Positions 46,802 through 58,599 of a stretch of DNA of 64,000 bases are shown here, piece by piece (the first letter of the stretch is position 1; each line of letters begins with the position of its first letter). A model generated the notes under the pieces. It made no database searches. It had not been told where the DNA came from and saw nothing but the letters and a program-made list of their open reading frames with translations. A program made the position numbers and the translations under genes. This DNA comes from Aspidiotus rigidus (taxonomy: Eukaryota > Arthropoda > Insecta > Hemiptera > Diaspididae), in NCBI GenBank assembly GCA_035079385.1, contig JAVHKY010000026.1:2940501-3004500 (forward strand), written 5' to 3'.

Positions 46802-47515
46802 ATGGCTGCTTTTCATAGCCTAGTTCACAGACTGACTCGTATTCCTTTGAGTCAGTCTGCCTTCAAGAAAGAGTTAATCACAATAAAACACCTGGCCAGA
46901 GTGAATGGGGTCAATGTTGATGTTGACGTGATGGTTCGGAGGAAAGTTACGAGGGGCCTCCTGGATTCCACCACCTCCCTCCCCCGAGACACGATCCGTG
47001 ATCGCCGTTTGCGTTGGATCAGTCTCCCTTTCTTGGGGAAGTTCTCCCAGCAATTGGGTTGGGCCCTTCGCCCGCTTGGCTTCAGACCCGCGTTTTACAA
47101 CCCTACCACAGTCAAGAGGTTGTTTGTGAGACTGAAGGACCCCATACCTGTGGATGAGAGGAGTGGTGTGTATAAGTTGGAGTGTGAGGATTGTGGAGGC
47201 TTTTATATTGGTGAGACCAGCCGCCAAATGAAAGTTCGAGTAGCTGAGCACCTGAAGTCTTGGAAGAAGGGACACTTGGGGGAGTCAGCTTTCGCCGATC
47301 ACTTAATAAACAGTGGCCACAGCTTCCGTGAGGGATCCGAAAAGCTCCTCCATAAGGAGAATTCCTACCGTAAGCGTATCGCCCTCGAGAATATAGAGAT
47401 AATTCGTCATCTCAACACTGACGGTATCACTGTTCTTAATTCGTATATTCCGGAAGATGGCCTGATCGAACTTGTTTATGACTCACACCGTGATTTCTCG
47501 TTTGGACGATCTTAG
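46802..47515 (+). CDS. Penelope-like element, GIY-YIG endonuclease region (intact frame)
   Basis: A 237-codon frame. Residues 122-124 (GVY) and 134-137 (FYIG) are the GIY and YIG half-motifs, with C128 and C131 between them as is typical of Penelope endonucleases. The helix with the conserved arginine follows at 141-150 (RQMKVRVAEH), and SAFADHLINSGHSF at 162-175 is the conserved C-terminal block. Residues 14-60 correspond to the RT-endonuclease linker of the copy at 10380-12500, so the ATG at 46802 is internal to a former polyprotein and not a true start. No RT remains upstream. The 3' tail to about 47680 loosely matches that of the other copy. The frame is unbroken, but without RT and promoter it is probably a 5'-truncated insertion. 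A role for the GIY-YIG domain in target nicking is family knowledge. Confidence 0.8.
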   Translation: MAAFHSLVHRLTRIPLSQSAFKKELITIKHLARVNGVNVDVDVMVRRKVTRGLLDSTTSLPRDTIRDRRLRWISLPFLGKFSQQLGWALRPLGFRPAFYNPTTVKRLFVRLKDPIPVDERSGVYKLECEDCGGFYIGETSRQMKVRVAEHLKSWKKGHLGESAFADHLINSGHSFREGSEKLLHKENSYRKRIALENIEIIRHLNTDGITVLNSYIPEDGLIELVYDSHRDFSFGRS

Positions 47516-47519
47516 TACC

Positions 47520-48050
47520 TCGTTCTTCTCTTTTGTTCGTCAGTTGCTTTCATTTCAGGCTCGAAGATGGTTGTTTAACCGAAAGCGCTCGTCGTATTTT
47601 CATTTTTTCTGCGGTTTGCATTTTTTACTCCACGTCGGAGTATTCCTCTTTATTGTTTAGACCGAAGCACTCTTGAAATTGTTGCTTTGAGACTGGGACT
47701 CCAAAATGGGTTTGAAAGGAATTCCTTAAAGGGTGTGACAGTTTTTTGTCATCTTTGGCCACCGTCCACGAAATAGTTAATGAAAAAAGTTCACCAAGAT
47801 AAAATAAATGAAGCTGTAGACTTACACTGGAACGTTGGTCGCCTTCGAAAATAAAGTCAAGTTTTTGTAAAATTGTAACGGAAGTGCTTTTTAAGGTATT
47901 TTTGTTTAAAAATCAATATTTACTGAGATAACCGTGATAAACAGCTAAGGGAGGCAGTTATTCTTTTGCAGAGGTGTGGGGGTGTTGAAAACTGAGGAAA
48001 ATTTTGATGCCGAGCTGTATATATTGGAAGTGAAATTTTCGAGAAATTTC
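47520..48050. other. Penelope 3' tail then spacer
   Basis: The part to about 47680 is the untranslated tail of the preceding element. The rest has no recognised feature. Confidence 0.4.
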
Positions 48051-48059
48051 TTGCGTGGA

Positions 48060-50650
48060 CATAATATTGAACCAAATCGGTCAAGAATCTACTTCCTTAA
48101 TCAAAGTCTTGGTCGAAATCGAATCGATAATATTGATGAAGTCGACCTCACGCGTTCACATTGGTATCAGGTCGGTTTGAAATCGACAGATGTTTACTCT
48201 ATTTTAACCTATTGACCAAGTCGGTGTTAAATAGACTAAGAGTCGACTTCCTCAAATTTTCTTATTTACCTTGAATCGCCTGCTCCGTCGATGAATCGAT
48301 TTCAAACCGATTTGTTGTTCTCTGGTAATGTACGCTGATGGTCGACCTCAAATTGACCTCAAATCAACGTCGATCTTGAATCGATTTCAAGTCGTCTTCT
48401 CCAAATTGACTATCGACCCGAAATCGACAGCTCTGTTGGGACGATTTCAAATTGACCTGTAGTCTTGAAATTGAGTCGATTTCGAGTCGACTCTTTAAAT
48501 TTTTTTCATCGATCTGAAGTTAATTGCTGTGTTGGGTCCATTTCTAGTTGAGTAGTTGAAGGAAGTCATAAAATCGACCCCAAATCAAAGTCGACCCTTA
48601 GTCGATAACGATTTGACTTCTCCAAATTTTTAATGCTCTCTTGGATTTATTTCAAAAGGATTTGTTGAAGACGGGAAATCGACCTCGAATCAGCATCGAT
48701 CTTGAATCGATTTCAAGTCGTCTTCTCCAAATTTGACTATCGACCCGAAATCGACAGCTCTGTTGGGACGATTTCAAATTGACCTGTAGTCTTGAAATTG
48801 AGTCGATTTTTAGTCGACTCTTTAAATTTTTCTTATCGATCTGAGGTTAATTGCTCTGTTGGGCCCATTTCTAGTCGAATAGTTAAAGGAAGTCATAAAA
48901 TCTACCTCAAATCAAATTCGACCTTGAGTCGACATCGACTCGACTTCTCCAAATTTTTTTAAAATATCAACATGAAATCGAATACTCTCTTCTGAAATCG
49001 AATGCTCTCTTGGATCCATTTCAAGTGGATTTGTTGAAGACGTGAAATCGACCTCAAATCAACATCGATCTGAAGTTTTAATTGCTCTGCTGGGTCTATT
49101 TCTAATCGAGTAGTTGGAAGGAGTCATAAAATCGACCTTAGTCGACATTGATTCGACTTCTCCAAATTTTTCTTATATCAACATGAAATCGAATGTTATC
49201 TTGGATCCATTCCAAGTGGATTTTTTGAAGATGTGAAATCGACCTCAAATTAACATCGATTTTGAGTCGACTTCTCCAAATTTTTTTTATCGATCTGAAG
49301 TTAATTGCTTTGCTGGGTTCATTTCTAGTCGAGTAGTTGAAGGAAGTCATCAAAGTCGACCCTTAGTCGATATCGATTTGACTTCTCCAAATTTTTCCTA
49401 TATCAACATGAAATCTAATACTCTCTCCTGAAATCGAATGCTCTCAAGGATCCATTTCAACTGGATTTGTTGAAGTCGTGAAATTGACCTCAAATCAACA
49501 TCGATCTTTCAACATCGATCTTGAATCGATTGTGAGTCGACTTCTCCAAATTATTTTTAACAACCTGAAGTTCTTTTCATCGAGCTGAAATCGACTGGTT
49601 TCCTGAGTCGATATTGAGTCGTCTTCTACAAATGTTTCTTATCGACCCGAAATCGAATGCTTGGCTGGGTCGATTTGAAGTCGATTGTTGAATTCATGAA
49701 ATCGATCTCAAATCAACGTCGATCTTGAGTTGATTTTGTATCGGCTTGACTCGACTTCTCCAACGTTTTTTTTATCGACTTAAAATTGACTGCGCTCCGC
49801 TGAGTCGACTTCAAGTCGATTTGTATAGCCTTCATATCGACTTTAAGACGACGTTGATCTCGGGTCGATTAGAAGCCGTCTTCTCCAAATTTGTCTATCG
49901 AACTTAAGTCGACTGCTTTGCTGGGTCCATTTCCAGTTAATTTGTTAACATACCATAGACTTTGAATCAACGTAGATCTCGAGTCTAGGTCGACAATTCC
50001 AATTTTTTCTCATCAACCTGAAATTGAATGCTCCACTCCAAGTCGACTTCTTGAAGCCATGACATCGACCTTCAATCAACATCAATCTTGAGTCGATTTG
50101 GAGTCGACTTCTCCGAATTTTTCTTATCGACCTGAAGTTGACTGCTGTGCTGGGTCGATTTCAAATCAATTTGTAGTCTTCAAATCGACGTCGATATTGA
50201 GTCGACGTCTAGGTGACTCCTCCAAATATTTTTATTAACCTGAATTCCACCCTTTGTGCTGTGTCGGATAATGTATGCTGGTCGACTTCGAAACACACTT
50301 CAAATCGACGTTGATCTGTAGTCGATTTCAGGTCGACTTCTCCAAACTTTTTTATCGACCTCAAATTGTACATTATAGGTCTGTAACGTCGATTAACAAT
50401 CGATTTTGAGTTTTAGTTTTGTGGGAATGTATACTTTTCGACTCTGAATCGATCTCTTATGTCGACTCATTTTTGACCTCGATACTGAAACCCTATTTAA
50501 TTGTGCACATAAAATCTACAAAACTTTGTCGTCGATTGTAAATTCTTTTGCCCATAAGTGACTTATAATCAACCCAAAACTAAAGTCGATTTTCAGTAGA
50601 TTTCAATCCTTCATACGAGGAATCGACTCAATTTCGAAGTCGATGGTAGG
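48060..50650. repeat. large TCGA-rich satellite block
   Basis: About 2.6 kb of diverged tandem units of roughly 150-230 bp. The landmark GTCGACTTCTCCAAATTTTT occurs a dozen or more times, followed by TATCGACCTGAAATCGACTG, CTCTGTTGGGTCGATTTCAA and an AAATCGACCTCAAATCAACG phrase. Two neighbouring units around 48360-48540 and 48690-48860 are almost identical (ATCGACAGCTCTGTTGGGAC), indicating recent local amplification. Confidence 0.85.
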
Positions 50651-50698
50651 TCGATGGTGAAATTTATTTATTTATTTATTTATATTGTTTATTTTTTG

Positions 50699-50746
50699 GG
50701 GTGGTGCCGACAACAGCCTGGGGGCCAATTACCGCCAACACCACCC
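50699..50746 (-). repeat. LINE 3' terminal stem-loop
   Basis: GGGTGGTG at 50699-50706 pairs perfectly with CACCACCC at 50739-50746. The loop contains GCCTGGGGGCCAAT, corresponding to ATTGGCC..GGCTGTT in the LINE at 61706. Confidence 0.75.
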
Positions 50747-50789
50747 TTAAGAGATCGATCCATGAGTCTTAATTTGCCTCTAATTACAA

Positions 50790-50823
50790 GAAAAAAAAAA
50801 AAAAATTAAAAAAAAAAAAAAAA

Positions 50824-50876
<53 letters not shown>

Positions 50877-50924
50877 TAAATAATAAATAATAATAATAAA
50901 AATAAATAATAAATAATAATAATA

Positions 50925-50957
<33 letters not shown>

Positions 50958-51120
50958 TAATAATAAATAATAATAATAAATAATAATAATAATAAATAAT
51001 AAATAATAATAATAAATAATAATAAGATAAAGTAAAATAAATAAAGTGAAACAAAAAATAATATAAAATACAAATAAAATGGAAAGTAGCCGCGCACACA
51101 CACACTTACACACACACACG
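50790..51120. repeat. (AAT)n / (CA)n microsatellite
   Basis: About 230 bp of AAT and AAAT units preceded by A-runs, then ACACAC tracts at 51095-51125. The long isoleucine/tyrosine frames on the minus strand are artefacts of this tract. Confidence 0.95.
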
Positions 51121-51213
51121 CACACAAGCATGACCAGTCGTCTCAACGACCCAACGCCGATTGAGATTCGGTACCACAGAAGTGCAACCGCAGAAGCATG
51201 ACTGCGTATTCTT

Positions 51214-51540
51214 TCACAAAAATAGAATGTCCCGGCATGCCAATCGAAAATCATTGTCTGCCTGGGAGAGGATATCCAATTCAACCTTCTGTGCCTTTCT
51301 CTCTAAATCGTTGTAAAGGGTACAAGCTCTTATCAGATACGAATGCCTTAAGGGCCCTTTGTGTCGACTGTTTACATAAAAAGTCTCCACAAGTCTTGCA
51401 TTTGACCGTGGCACTTGCAAGCCATTCTCCCGGAGCAATGCAGAATCCTTGTTCCCATACAGTATATCATGCAAATGGGTCAGCATTATGAGTTTGCGTC
51501 GATTTTCCAAAGACTGCGGTGAATAGGAGTCGTCAATTTT
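51214..51540 (-). pseudogene. C-terminal end of LINE reverse transcriptase protein
   Basis: The frame reads SLENRRKLIMLTHLHDILYG, LLRENGLQVPRSNARLVETF and SYLIRACTLYN. This is the usual pattern R-R-x-x-x-x-x-L-x-x-I-L-x-G...V-P...R...F...R-x-x-x-x-Y-N that closes the ORF2 protein of CR1/Jockey-type LINEs. It resembles the corresponding part of the frame at 61706-62379. The first ~14 codons at the 51582 side come from satellite sequence, so the junction of the truncated LINE is near 51540. No RT core is present. Confidence 0.6.
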
Positions 51541-51599
51541 GAGTCGACCTCCAGTAATTTTTGGTCGACTTGGGGTCGACATTGGACTCGCCTAAATGT

Positions 51600-54230
51600 A
51601 CGCAGTTGATGGAAGACGCATTGCAAAACTCCTTGAACAACAAAGACTCGATCTGTTAATATCTCATTGTAGCATAGTATTGATTGTCATCTTTATTCTA
51701 ACTCCTCACCCTGTTAAAGGGATTTGACAGTACACTTGCATAAATCTCGCGTATGAGTTTATTCGTGTTTGATTTTGTTAAGAACGATTTGATTATTTCA
51801 AGTCAAGCAGAAAAATATGTTTTACTTATTTCAACAATTTTTTTGGGAATATTTTACAGTTTCTCGTGGGGAATATATCTTGTGATGTGCGGCTGAAACT
51901 TTCCGAAATTTGATGGGCTTCCTTTTCCCCTAAACACTCCACGCTTTAAATGGACACCCCCTCTCCATCGAAATGAAACTAAAACTTGGACGGTGAATAA
52001 TTGTAAATATCCGTCCTTCCATACTCAACTTATGGGGTGTAACGTCGAAAAACGACCAGCCCATAGGTTACGAAGTCTATACTTATTAGAATCCAAACGA
52101 TAAAACGATAAGATCTTTCATTTCAAGGGCCGTGTAGGAAATCAAGACTCCGAAATTGAAGTAGTAGGTAGACCCAGACCCTTTTAAAATAGCTCTAAAA
52201 ATCTAACAACCGTTAGAGTCGGGACAACCTCCTCGTTTTCGTTTAATTACTACCGTAGTTTTCGTTATATACAACTCCTTCCGTAAAACCAATCGTGTCC
52301 GCTCCACGCATCGTAGCTTGGTAAATTGATAGCTTAGATACTCCTCTGCACCTCTCGCCATCGAAAAGTTATTAAAAATCAAATTTTCATAACAAATTCT
52401 TTAAATTCATTCCCACTTGATAATGAAACATCGTCGAGTAATATACCGTAAATGAAAAACGGTATACATACATACTATTAAATCCAACTTTATTTTCTCA
52501 TTGACGAAGAAAAAAAGTAATGCCATCGTACAAATATTCGAGTATACGATGGAAGAGGGACTTTTGTATTAGCATTCGCGCGCTGCATAAGAGCAAAATG
52601 TACCGCCGACCCCTGCTATTTTTATTGTTTTTCATTTATTTTTATTCGTTTCGCTTTAGACAGCTCGCAAAGGTATCGGCCATAAACAATGACCTTCACA
52701 AAAATCACTGATAGCGTACCGGTAATCAATTAGATCGAGCTCGAGCAAAACAAATGTTCGTTCTGTATGAATTATTTTCAAGCAGCCCGCCGCCACCATC
52801 GAATGTTTTTCTATCCAATCTACATTGTGAGTTGGCATCGGTCGCCGCATCGAACAAATAGAGGATCACAGGAACTAAGCTAATAAATATCCATAAAATT
52901 GCTATCCTACGTTAGCAATATCAACGATTACGAGTTAAAAAAAAAAATAATAATTTAAAGATAGACCTTAACGATTACAAGCCAATATGTATGCAAAATT
53001 CAACAATGAACGATCGCCTCGAGGCTGAACATAAAACCTCTTGCTGTGCCCTGAATGTGAAGCCTTTCAAGCCCCTCTAGACGACATTTTTAGAAAGTTG
53101 CGAGTCCTTGTCCACTTGGACTTATGACATCATATCACCAGAACAAATCTCGCGAATCAGCTTAATTATTGTTCGCTTATTAATTCGCCAACGTACCGAA
53201 TTTTGCTGATTTGCCACTCTAAATCCAGTATGATATTTTAACGTAATCGTTGGACACATAATAACTATAGAACATAGAAGGGAAAAAAAAAAAACTAAAT
53301 CGTATGCTTAACGAGTATATAGTGTTTATGCATATTATTAAGAACGAAGAAATCTTCTAACGTATATCCCACATGGTCATGGACTTCTCGGAGACAAAAT
53401 ATAATTCATGCGTGCATTTACGTGATCATTGAATATTATGAAAGGAAAGCAAGAGCAGCATATTTATAACGTGTTGACTTCTATTCGTTGATTAATACCT
53501 TCAGGTGACACTTCAAGACTACACAGGATAGTTCGTGTGTTTTGGTTTTTTCGTACAGCGCACTGACTGGCTGTGCATCTCTTGAGTTCCACCAAGTGCA
53601 TTCACATTCGCGGACGAATTCTAATGAATAGCTCATAGACGCTTACTGGATAAGTGGGCAGCTGAATATATACAAAAAACCTACGTGCACTTCAGAAATA
53701 ATTTTCAGAACCGATCGCAGCAAATGGAGAAAGACTGAAACGCGGGCTAGTGAAGAAGGAAAGGCGTCAAGAAATTACGTAAATTGAATTCGAATCGAAA
53801 ATTATGACAATCCCTTCCGGATATATGATAAAGCGAAGCATTCAATTTCCACTTGGCGGATATGACGTCATGCACGTCAAATTTTAGACAAACTATCGTA
53901 CTTTTAGTCAATTTTAATCAATGTATGATGGCTGCATAAAAAATACCACCAATCTAAGCGTGAGGGCGGGCAACCATTTTCAAAATTTTCACAATCATAA
54001 TACTCGTACCTAGGTACTTCAGCGATGGATTTTATAATAACTTGAGCCGCTGAATAATTATGTAATTACATAATGGTGGCAAAGAACATTCATCAATGCG
54101 TATAATTTGGATAATGGTCAAATATTGCGACTTGATCACATGACAAGAAAAAAATTGCGCTCTCTCCTCCTTTGTTAAAATTGAAGTACTGTAGATAGTC
54201 GATGAAGTGAAATAGCTAAAGAATCAAAGA
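51600..54230. other. no gene seen
   Basis: Single-copy-looking AT-rich sequence. The frames at 52520 and 52656 overlap on opposite strands. TGACGTCA at 53863. Confidence 0.35.
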
Positions 54231-54238
54231 TTCTGATT

Positions 54239-54405
54239 CGCAGTAGCGGATCCGAGGATTGGGATAATCTAACGAAACTCATTGACTTCAATATCTTTAT
54301 CGTTTTTTTAGTCCTTTCTTTGAAAATCTTATATTTCTATAATTATAAAGTACCAGAAATTGAGAAGGGAGGGAGCAAGAAAATCCTTAATCCGCCGCTG
54401 CTCAC
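54239..54405. mobile_element. possible short MITE
   Basis: GCAGTAGCGGATCCGAGGAT on the left and ATCCTTAATCCGCCGCTGCT on the right are imperfect inverted repeats of about 20 bp, bounding 165 bp. No target duplication was found. Confidence 0.45.
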
Positions 54406-54548
54406 TTCTTAATTTCTCAATTTACTCTTTTAAAAGATGGAAGAGTTTGGCCCTTTACCCCCAGGTTTCAATTTGAATATCGACACCGAAATTAGTGGAG
54501 TCTTTGATTTCAGCTCACAAATTGTTTATCATATGGGCTCTTTTCTTA

Positions 54549-54722
54549 TACCATATTGCATACTCGTTTGCCCGATTCTTATCGTAATGGTACTGGTTTA
54601 CAATGGTCTTATGGCAGGGGAATGGGTATATGTTACGATTGCATATTCAGTTCCCCTGACATAAGATCGGTATAAACCAAGTACCATTATGACAAGAATC
54701 GCAAACGAGGGTGTGATACGAT
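54549..54722. repeat. imperfect inverted repeat, arms about 70 bp
   Basis: The left arm has CTCGTTTGCCCGATTCTTAT and GGTCTTATGGCAGGGGAA; the right arm carries their inverses (TTCCCCTGACATAAGATCGG, ATGACAAGAATCGCAAACGA). The loop is about 28 bp. The frame at 54437-54664 overlaps the left arm and is probably not a gene. Confidence 0.7.
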
Positions 54723-54724
54723 GT

Positions 54725-55130
54725 AAGGGAAGAGCCCTATAGGTCCGAAATACAGTCTCGTAAGCATCCTTTCGGGCATTCTGACTGCAGTATTCCGATG
54801 AAATTTGTCTCAAAAGTGTTCCACCGTTCCAACTTCTCATTCGAGGGCGCCTTGAGATCATTTGAAATACTTGAATAGCTAACTAGCATAGTATGAATGG
54901 TTTCATTTTATCGAGCCTCATCACCCATATTTCTCATTTTCAATTTCCTAAATGATATTTTTTTCAGGTTTTATTACATTTTTTGAAAGTGTGGTCACTT
55001 TCGATGACCTATTCTCAGGGAACTTCATCGATCAGCCTCTCAAAATATACAATGGTCACGAACGATAGATAGAAGGAAAACTTCTTAGTGATTATTTTCA
55101 TAACCCAGCTGAATAAATCATATTTTATAT
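54725..55130. other. no gene seen
   Basis: Spacer between the inverted repeat and the Helitron. Confidence 0.4.
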
Positions 55131-55134
55131 TCGA

Positions 55135-56096
55135 CTAGCGGTTGGCGACGCGCCTCCGGCGCGCCTGACCGCTAGCTGTGTGTTGAGTAGATATCTGTGT
55201 TTTATAGGTATCTGTATCTTATAGGTATGTGTGTTTTGTAGGTATCTTGGAATTCAGATGAATTTTTAAAAAAGAAACAGTGGAAAGAGTTTTGCAAAAT
55301 TCACAACTATTCAGTTCAAAAATAAGAAAATAGACACCAAAAACTGCGACTGTACTTATAAAATATCAAAGTTCCGAGTCGCACAAAAATAAAATCACCA
55401 AATTAAATTTTTTACACACTAATTCACTTGAGAGCTGACTTAACGCGTGAAGCCTGTATTCATCGCAGCAGAATACAGACAAATCCATTGACATTTTGCC
55501 AGTCCCTAAGAAAACACACGGACAACAGGTAAAAAAAAGGGTCATCTCCGCTAGCCCATACGCAGTGCGCACCGTGTCTAGACATTGGTTCTTATATGAG
55601 ATACCGGATGTAAAATCCTTTATGTAGGTGTTTTTAAAACTGTGAATAAAATAACTTGCTTAGTATGGAAGTACAGCGAATACTGTAGTCACAAAATTTC
55701 CTCCTAAAAATCTGGAACCGGGCTCATTCGAAAGGAAATTACAGGGGCTACAATTTTTGTTCTCTTCAATTTTTCATAAAAATGAGTTATACTCGAGTTA
55801 TCACAATAATTCAATTCTCGAAACTGCGCCACTCAAGGCGCGTAGGTCTGTAGGTCTAACGTACATGGCAAGCTACACCACCACGGTTTTTTATATTGAA
55901 AAAAGTCATTGTTTTCGCCCTTTTTTGAAATTACTCAGCACCTCCCCGTCAAATTTTTATTTTTATGAGTCTATGTGCTGCTCTGGGATGAGGACAATAT
56001 ATCCTGAAAGTTTGAAAGCGATCGGCCCAGTAGTTCTCGAGTTATAAACGGACAGGACGACAGACGGACAAACTTTCTGCTTTATATATTAGAAGA
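55135..56096 (-). mobile_element. non-autonomous Helitron
   Basis: On the minus strand it begins TCTTCTAATATATAAAGCAG and ends in CTAG, inserted between A and T, as Helitrons do. The 3' end is a hairpin (55175-55135): CTAGCGGT pairs with ACCGCTAG and inside it GCGCGCC pairs with GGCGCG. No terminal inverted repeats or target duplication exist. There is no Rep/helicase frame in the 962 bp. The start resembles those of Helitrons described in insects (TCTATACTAATATTATAAAG type). Confidence 0.75.
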
Positions 56097-56189
56097 TTAT
56101 ACCCAGTGGAAGTCAAAGATTTTCCCAAATTTCCTGCCCATGATTCGAGTTTAGGGCTCAAAACTTGAAAATTTAATTTTTCAAGGGTC

Positions 56190-56640
56190 TGGTGCACGAC
56201 TGTCGATTTGGCGTCCAATTTCGGCCAACACCTGCCGTCGACCTCAACTTGATCGAGAATTTTCTTCTACCAAAGTCTAGGTCGAAATTGCGCCCGTATA
56301 AATCGTTGACGTCAACCTCGTCAGGGACGAAAGTGGCGTTTCCCTTTCGACTTATTTTCCTCGACGATTTCGAGTCGAATTCTCCAAATTTTTTGACTTT
56401 GATCTGGTGTCGATTTCGAATCGACTTCTTCCCAATTTTTCTACCGACCTGAAATCGACTGCTCTCTTATTGGGTCGATTTCAAGTCAATTTGTAGTGCT
56501 CTGGCAATGTACACTCGTCGACTTCAAGTGGACCTCAAATCAACGTCACTCCTACAAATTTTTATCAACCTGAAATCGACTGATGTATGCTGATCGACTT
56601 TAAGTCGACGTCGAATCAACGTGGCACTAAAATCAATCAC
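56190..56640. repeat. TCGA-rich satellite block
   Basis: GTCGATTTCGAATCGACTTC and TACCGACCTGAAATCGACTG phrases of the 48060 family. The frame 56192-56452 is a by-product. Confidence 0.7.
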
Positions 56641-56852
56641 AAGTTACCTTGTGCCAACTTTTCTCCGAGGGTACATCCGCAGAAACTTTCGCAATCATTG
56701 TCCACATTTGCAGACAGAAAAAGCCTTTCTGTTCTCTAACCTAGACACATTTGGATATTAGTGGAGAGAGGAGCAGACTTGGAAAAATTCCGACTTCTGA
56801 GCTACATCACATATAAGAGGAAAGGGTCTCGAAAAAATTAGGAATTTTATAA

Positions 56853-57088
56853 GCTATAATCAGAGACCGGATTTCTCGGCAAAATGCCGAAAAAGTAAAA
56901 AATAAATGCCGAAATCGTCGTTTTTGCCGAATTTTAGAAGGAAAATGTATAATTTTTAGCATTAAATGACTCAAAAAATGCAAAAAAATGGTACTTTTTT
57001 CGTTACTGCCGAATAATGCCGAAAACTGAATTTTTAGTGCCGAAAATCTCCATCAAAAATGCCGAAAAATCCGGTCTCTGGCTATAAT
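56853..57088. mobile_element. hAT-type MITE with 8-bp target duplication
   Basis: The element is 56861-57080 (220 bp). The ends are CAGAGACCGGATTTCTCGGC and GCCGAAAAATCCGGTCTCTG, 20-bp inverted repeats with one mismatch. The duplication GCTATAAT lies at 56853-56860 and 57081-57088. The interior repeats the word ATGCCGAAAA about seven times. Confidence 0.85.
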
Positions 57089-57089
57089 C

Positions 57090-57775
57090 AAGTAGAAAGA
57101 AGGTCAACTTTGAAAAATTTTGTTTTTTAGGCAGTGTAAGAGGGAGAGGACTGGAGAAAGAGGCGTTTTAAATAAGCGATGTTTGGTGGAGAGGGGTGAT
57201 ATCCAACTTGAGAGATGGCTAATCTTTTGAGGAATAGTGATTCCCAGCTGCTGTTACGAAAGATGCAATGACTTTAGTCGTTTTTTTATTTCTGTCTCGA
57301 GCAGATTTTGCGGGGTCCAAGGGAAACCATATTTTGTGGCAGATTTCTCGATTCAGATTTTAATGAGTGATTAGGATCTAATTTATTTTATAACTCGAAA
57401 ATTCAATCTCGCCCACGTCAAAAAAGATAAAATAAAACAATCTTCTCCTCTTGTATATGGCTTGAAACGCCAAATTTTGTTTAGTCCCCCCCCCCCCTCC
57501 TTCTGAAGTGAGAAATTTTTCCAAACTTCTCTCCTAATCTTTACAGCTCAATGATCAACATTTTTCTATAACCGCTCCCAATTGTATACAGTTCGAAAAT
57601 TGAAACTTTTCCATGTGCCTTCTCTTCCCGCCCACCTCAGTAGCTGGACGGTTGAAATTTTCGTTGCGGTTGGTATCCTCGCAGGTCTATAAAGCTTGAT
57701 TATCGGAACTCTCCCAAGTCTACCTCTTCTCATATACTGCTCGAAAGTCTAAATTTTTTCAAACGTCCAACAGAC
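57090..57775. repeat. decayed F2/45-bp traces
   Basis: GATTCCCAGCTGCTGTTACG then AAAGATGCAATGACTTTAGT at 57239-57278 looks like a mutated F2 hairpin end. Weak reversed units follow to 57750. A C-run is at 57487-57498. Confidence 0.35.
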
Positions 57776-57779
57776 TCAA

Positions 57780-58560
57780 TAAGCCATATATCGACCTAGA
57801 GTTAACTTCCTTCAAAGTCTTACTCGATATCAAGTCGATATGGAGTCACCACTGATTTTCTACGTCGATTTTTTTATCGACCTGCGGAAGCTCTGTTGCG
57901 TCGATTAACAGTCGATTTTTCGTTTTCTCAAAATGTACGCTGGCCGATGTCAAATTGACCTCAAACCAACTACGATCAGGAATCGATTCCAAATCGACAT
58001 CCTTATTTTTATCGACCTGAAATCGATTGCTCTTCTGGGTTGATTTCAAGTCCATTTGTACGTACGTAGTTCTCCAACGATGTACGCTGGTCGACTTCAA
58101 ATCGACATTGATCTAGAGTCAATTTGAAGTCTACTTCTTTAAATTTTCTTGTCGACCTCAAATCAACGTTGATCTATAAAGTCACTACCTTGTAATACTC
58201 AGTTGATAAGGTGACTTCGCCACTCGCAGATCGGAAGATGTAGTCCTAATCATATGATTAGGGCCATCGAAAATCTCATTTAGGCCGGAGCAGTGCAGTA
58301 AGGGTTGAAACGACGTAATTTCGACGTCGATTTTCGGTCGGCATTAAAATCTGATTTCAGAAGTCGACTCATTTTTGCCCTCGATTCTAAAACCCTATCT
58401 GGTTGTGCACTCAAAATAGACGCAGTGTTGACGCATCGATCACAAATCTTTTACTGGTGCATGACGCACAATCTACCCAAAATGGACGGCGATTTTCAAT
58501 CGACATCAATCCTTAAAAATTCCGCGGATCGTAAACGTCGAGAGGCTATTGTGGCTAAGA
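57780..58560. repeat. TCGA-rich satellite block
   Basis: Units with AATGTACGCTGGTCGACTTC and TTATCGACCTGAAATCGATT as at 48060. Less regular after 58180. Confidence 0.7.
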
Positions 58561-58599
58561 GAGGGCGATCCCGCGAATGCTTTTACCTGACCAGGTAAC

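Larger units (their letters stand above)
50663..51582 (-). mobile_element. 5'-truncated CR1/Jockey-like LINE, 3' portion
   Basis: On the minus strand it contains the C-terminal coding part (51582-51214), a CA-rich and (ATT)n-expanded untranslated region, a terminal stem-loop (50746-50699) and a (AATA)n tail (50695-50663). It is inserted at the edge of the TCGA satellite, and satellite phrases resume at 51500-51590. Confidence 0.65.

Noticed and set aside
50780..51284. Long minus-strand frames rich in I, Y and L
   Set aside because: Translation of an AAT microsatellite inside the LINE 3' region; three overlapping frames are open for the same reason.
54437..54664. 75-codon frame with a hydrophobic middle
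   Set aside because: The hydrophobic part lies in an arm of the inverted repeat at 54549-54722, so it is probably element sequence.
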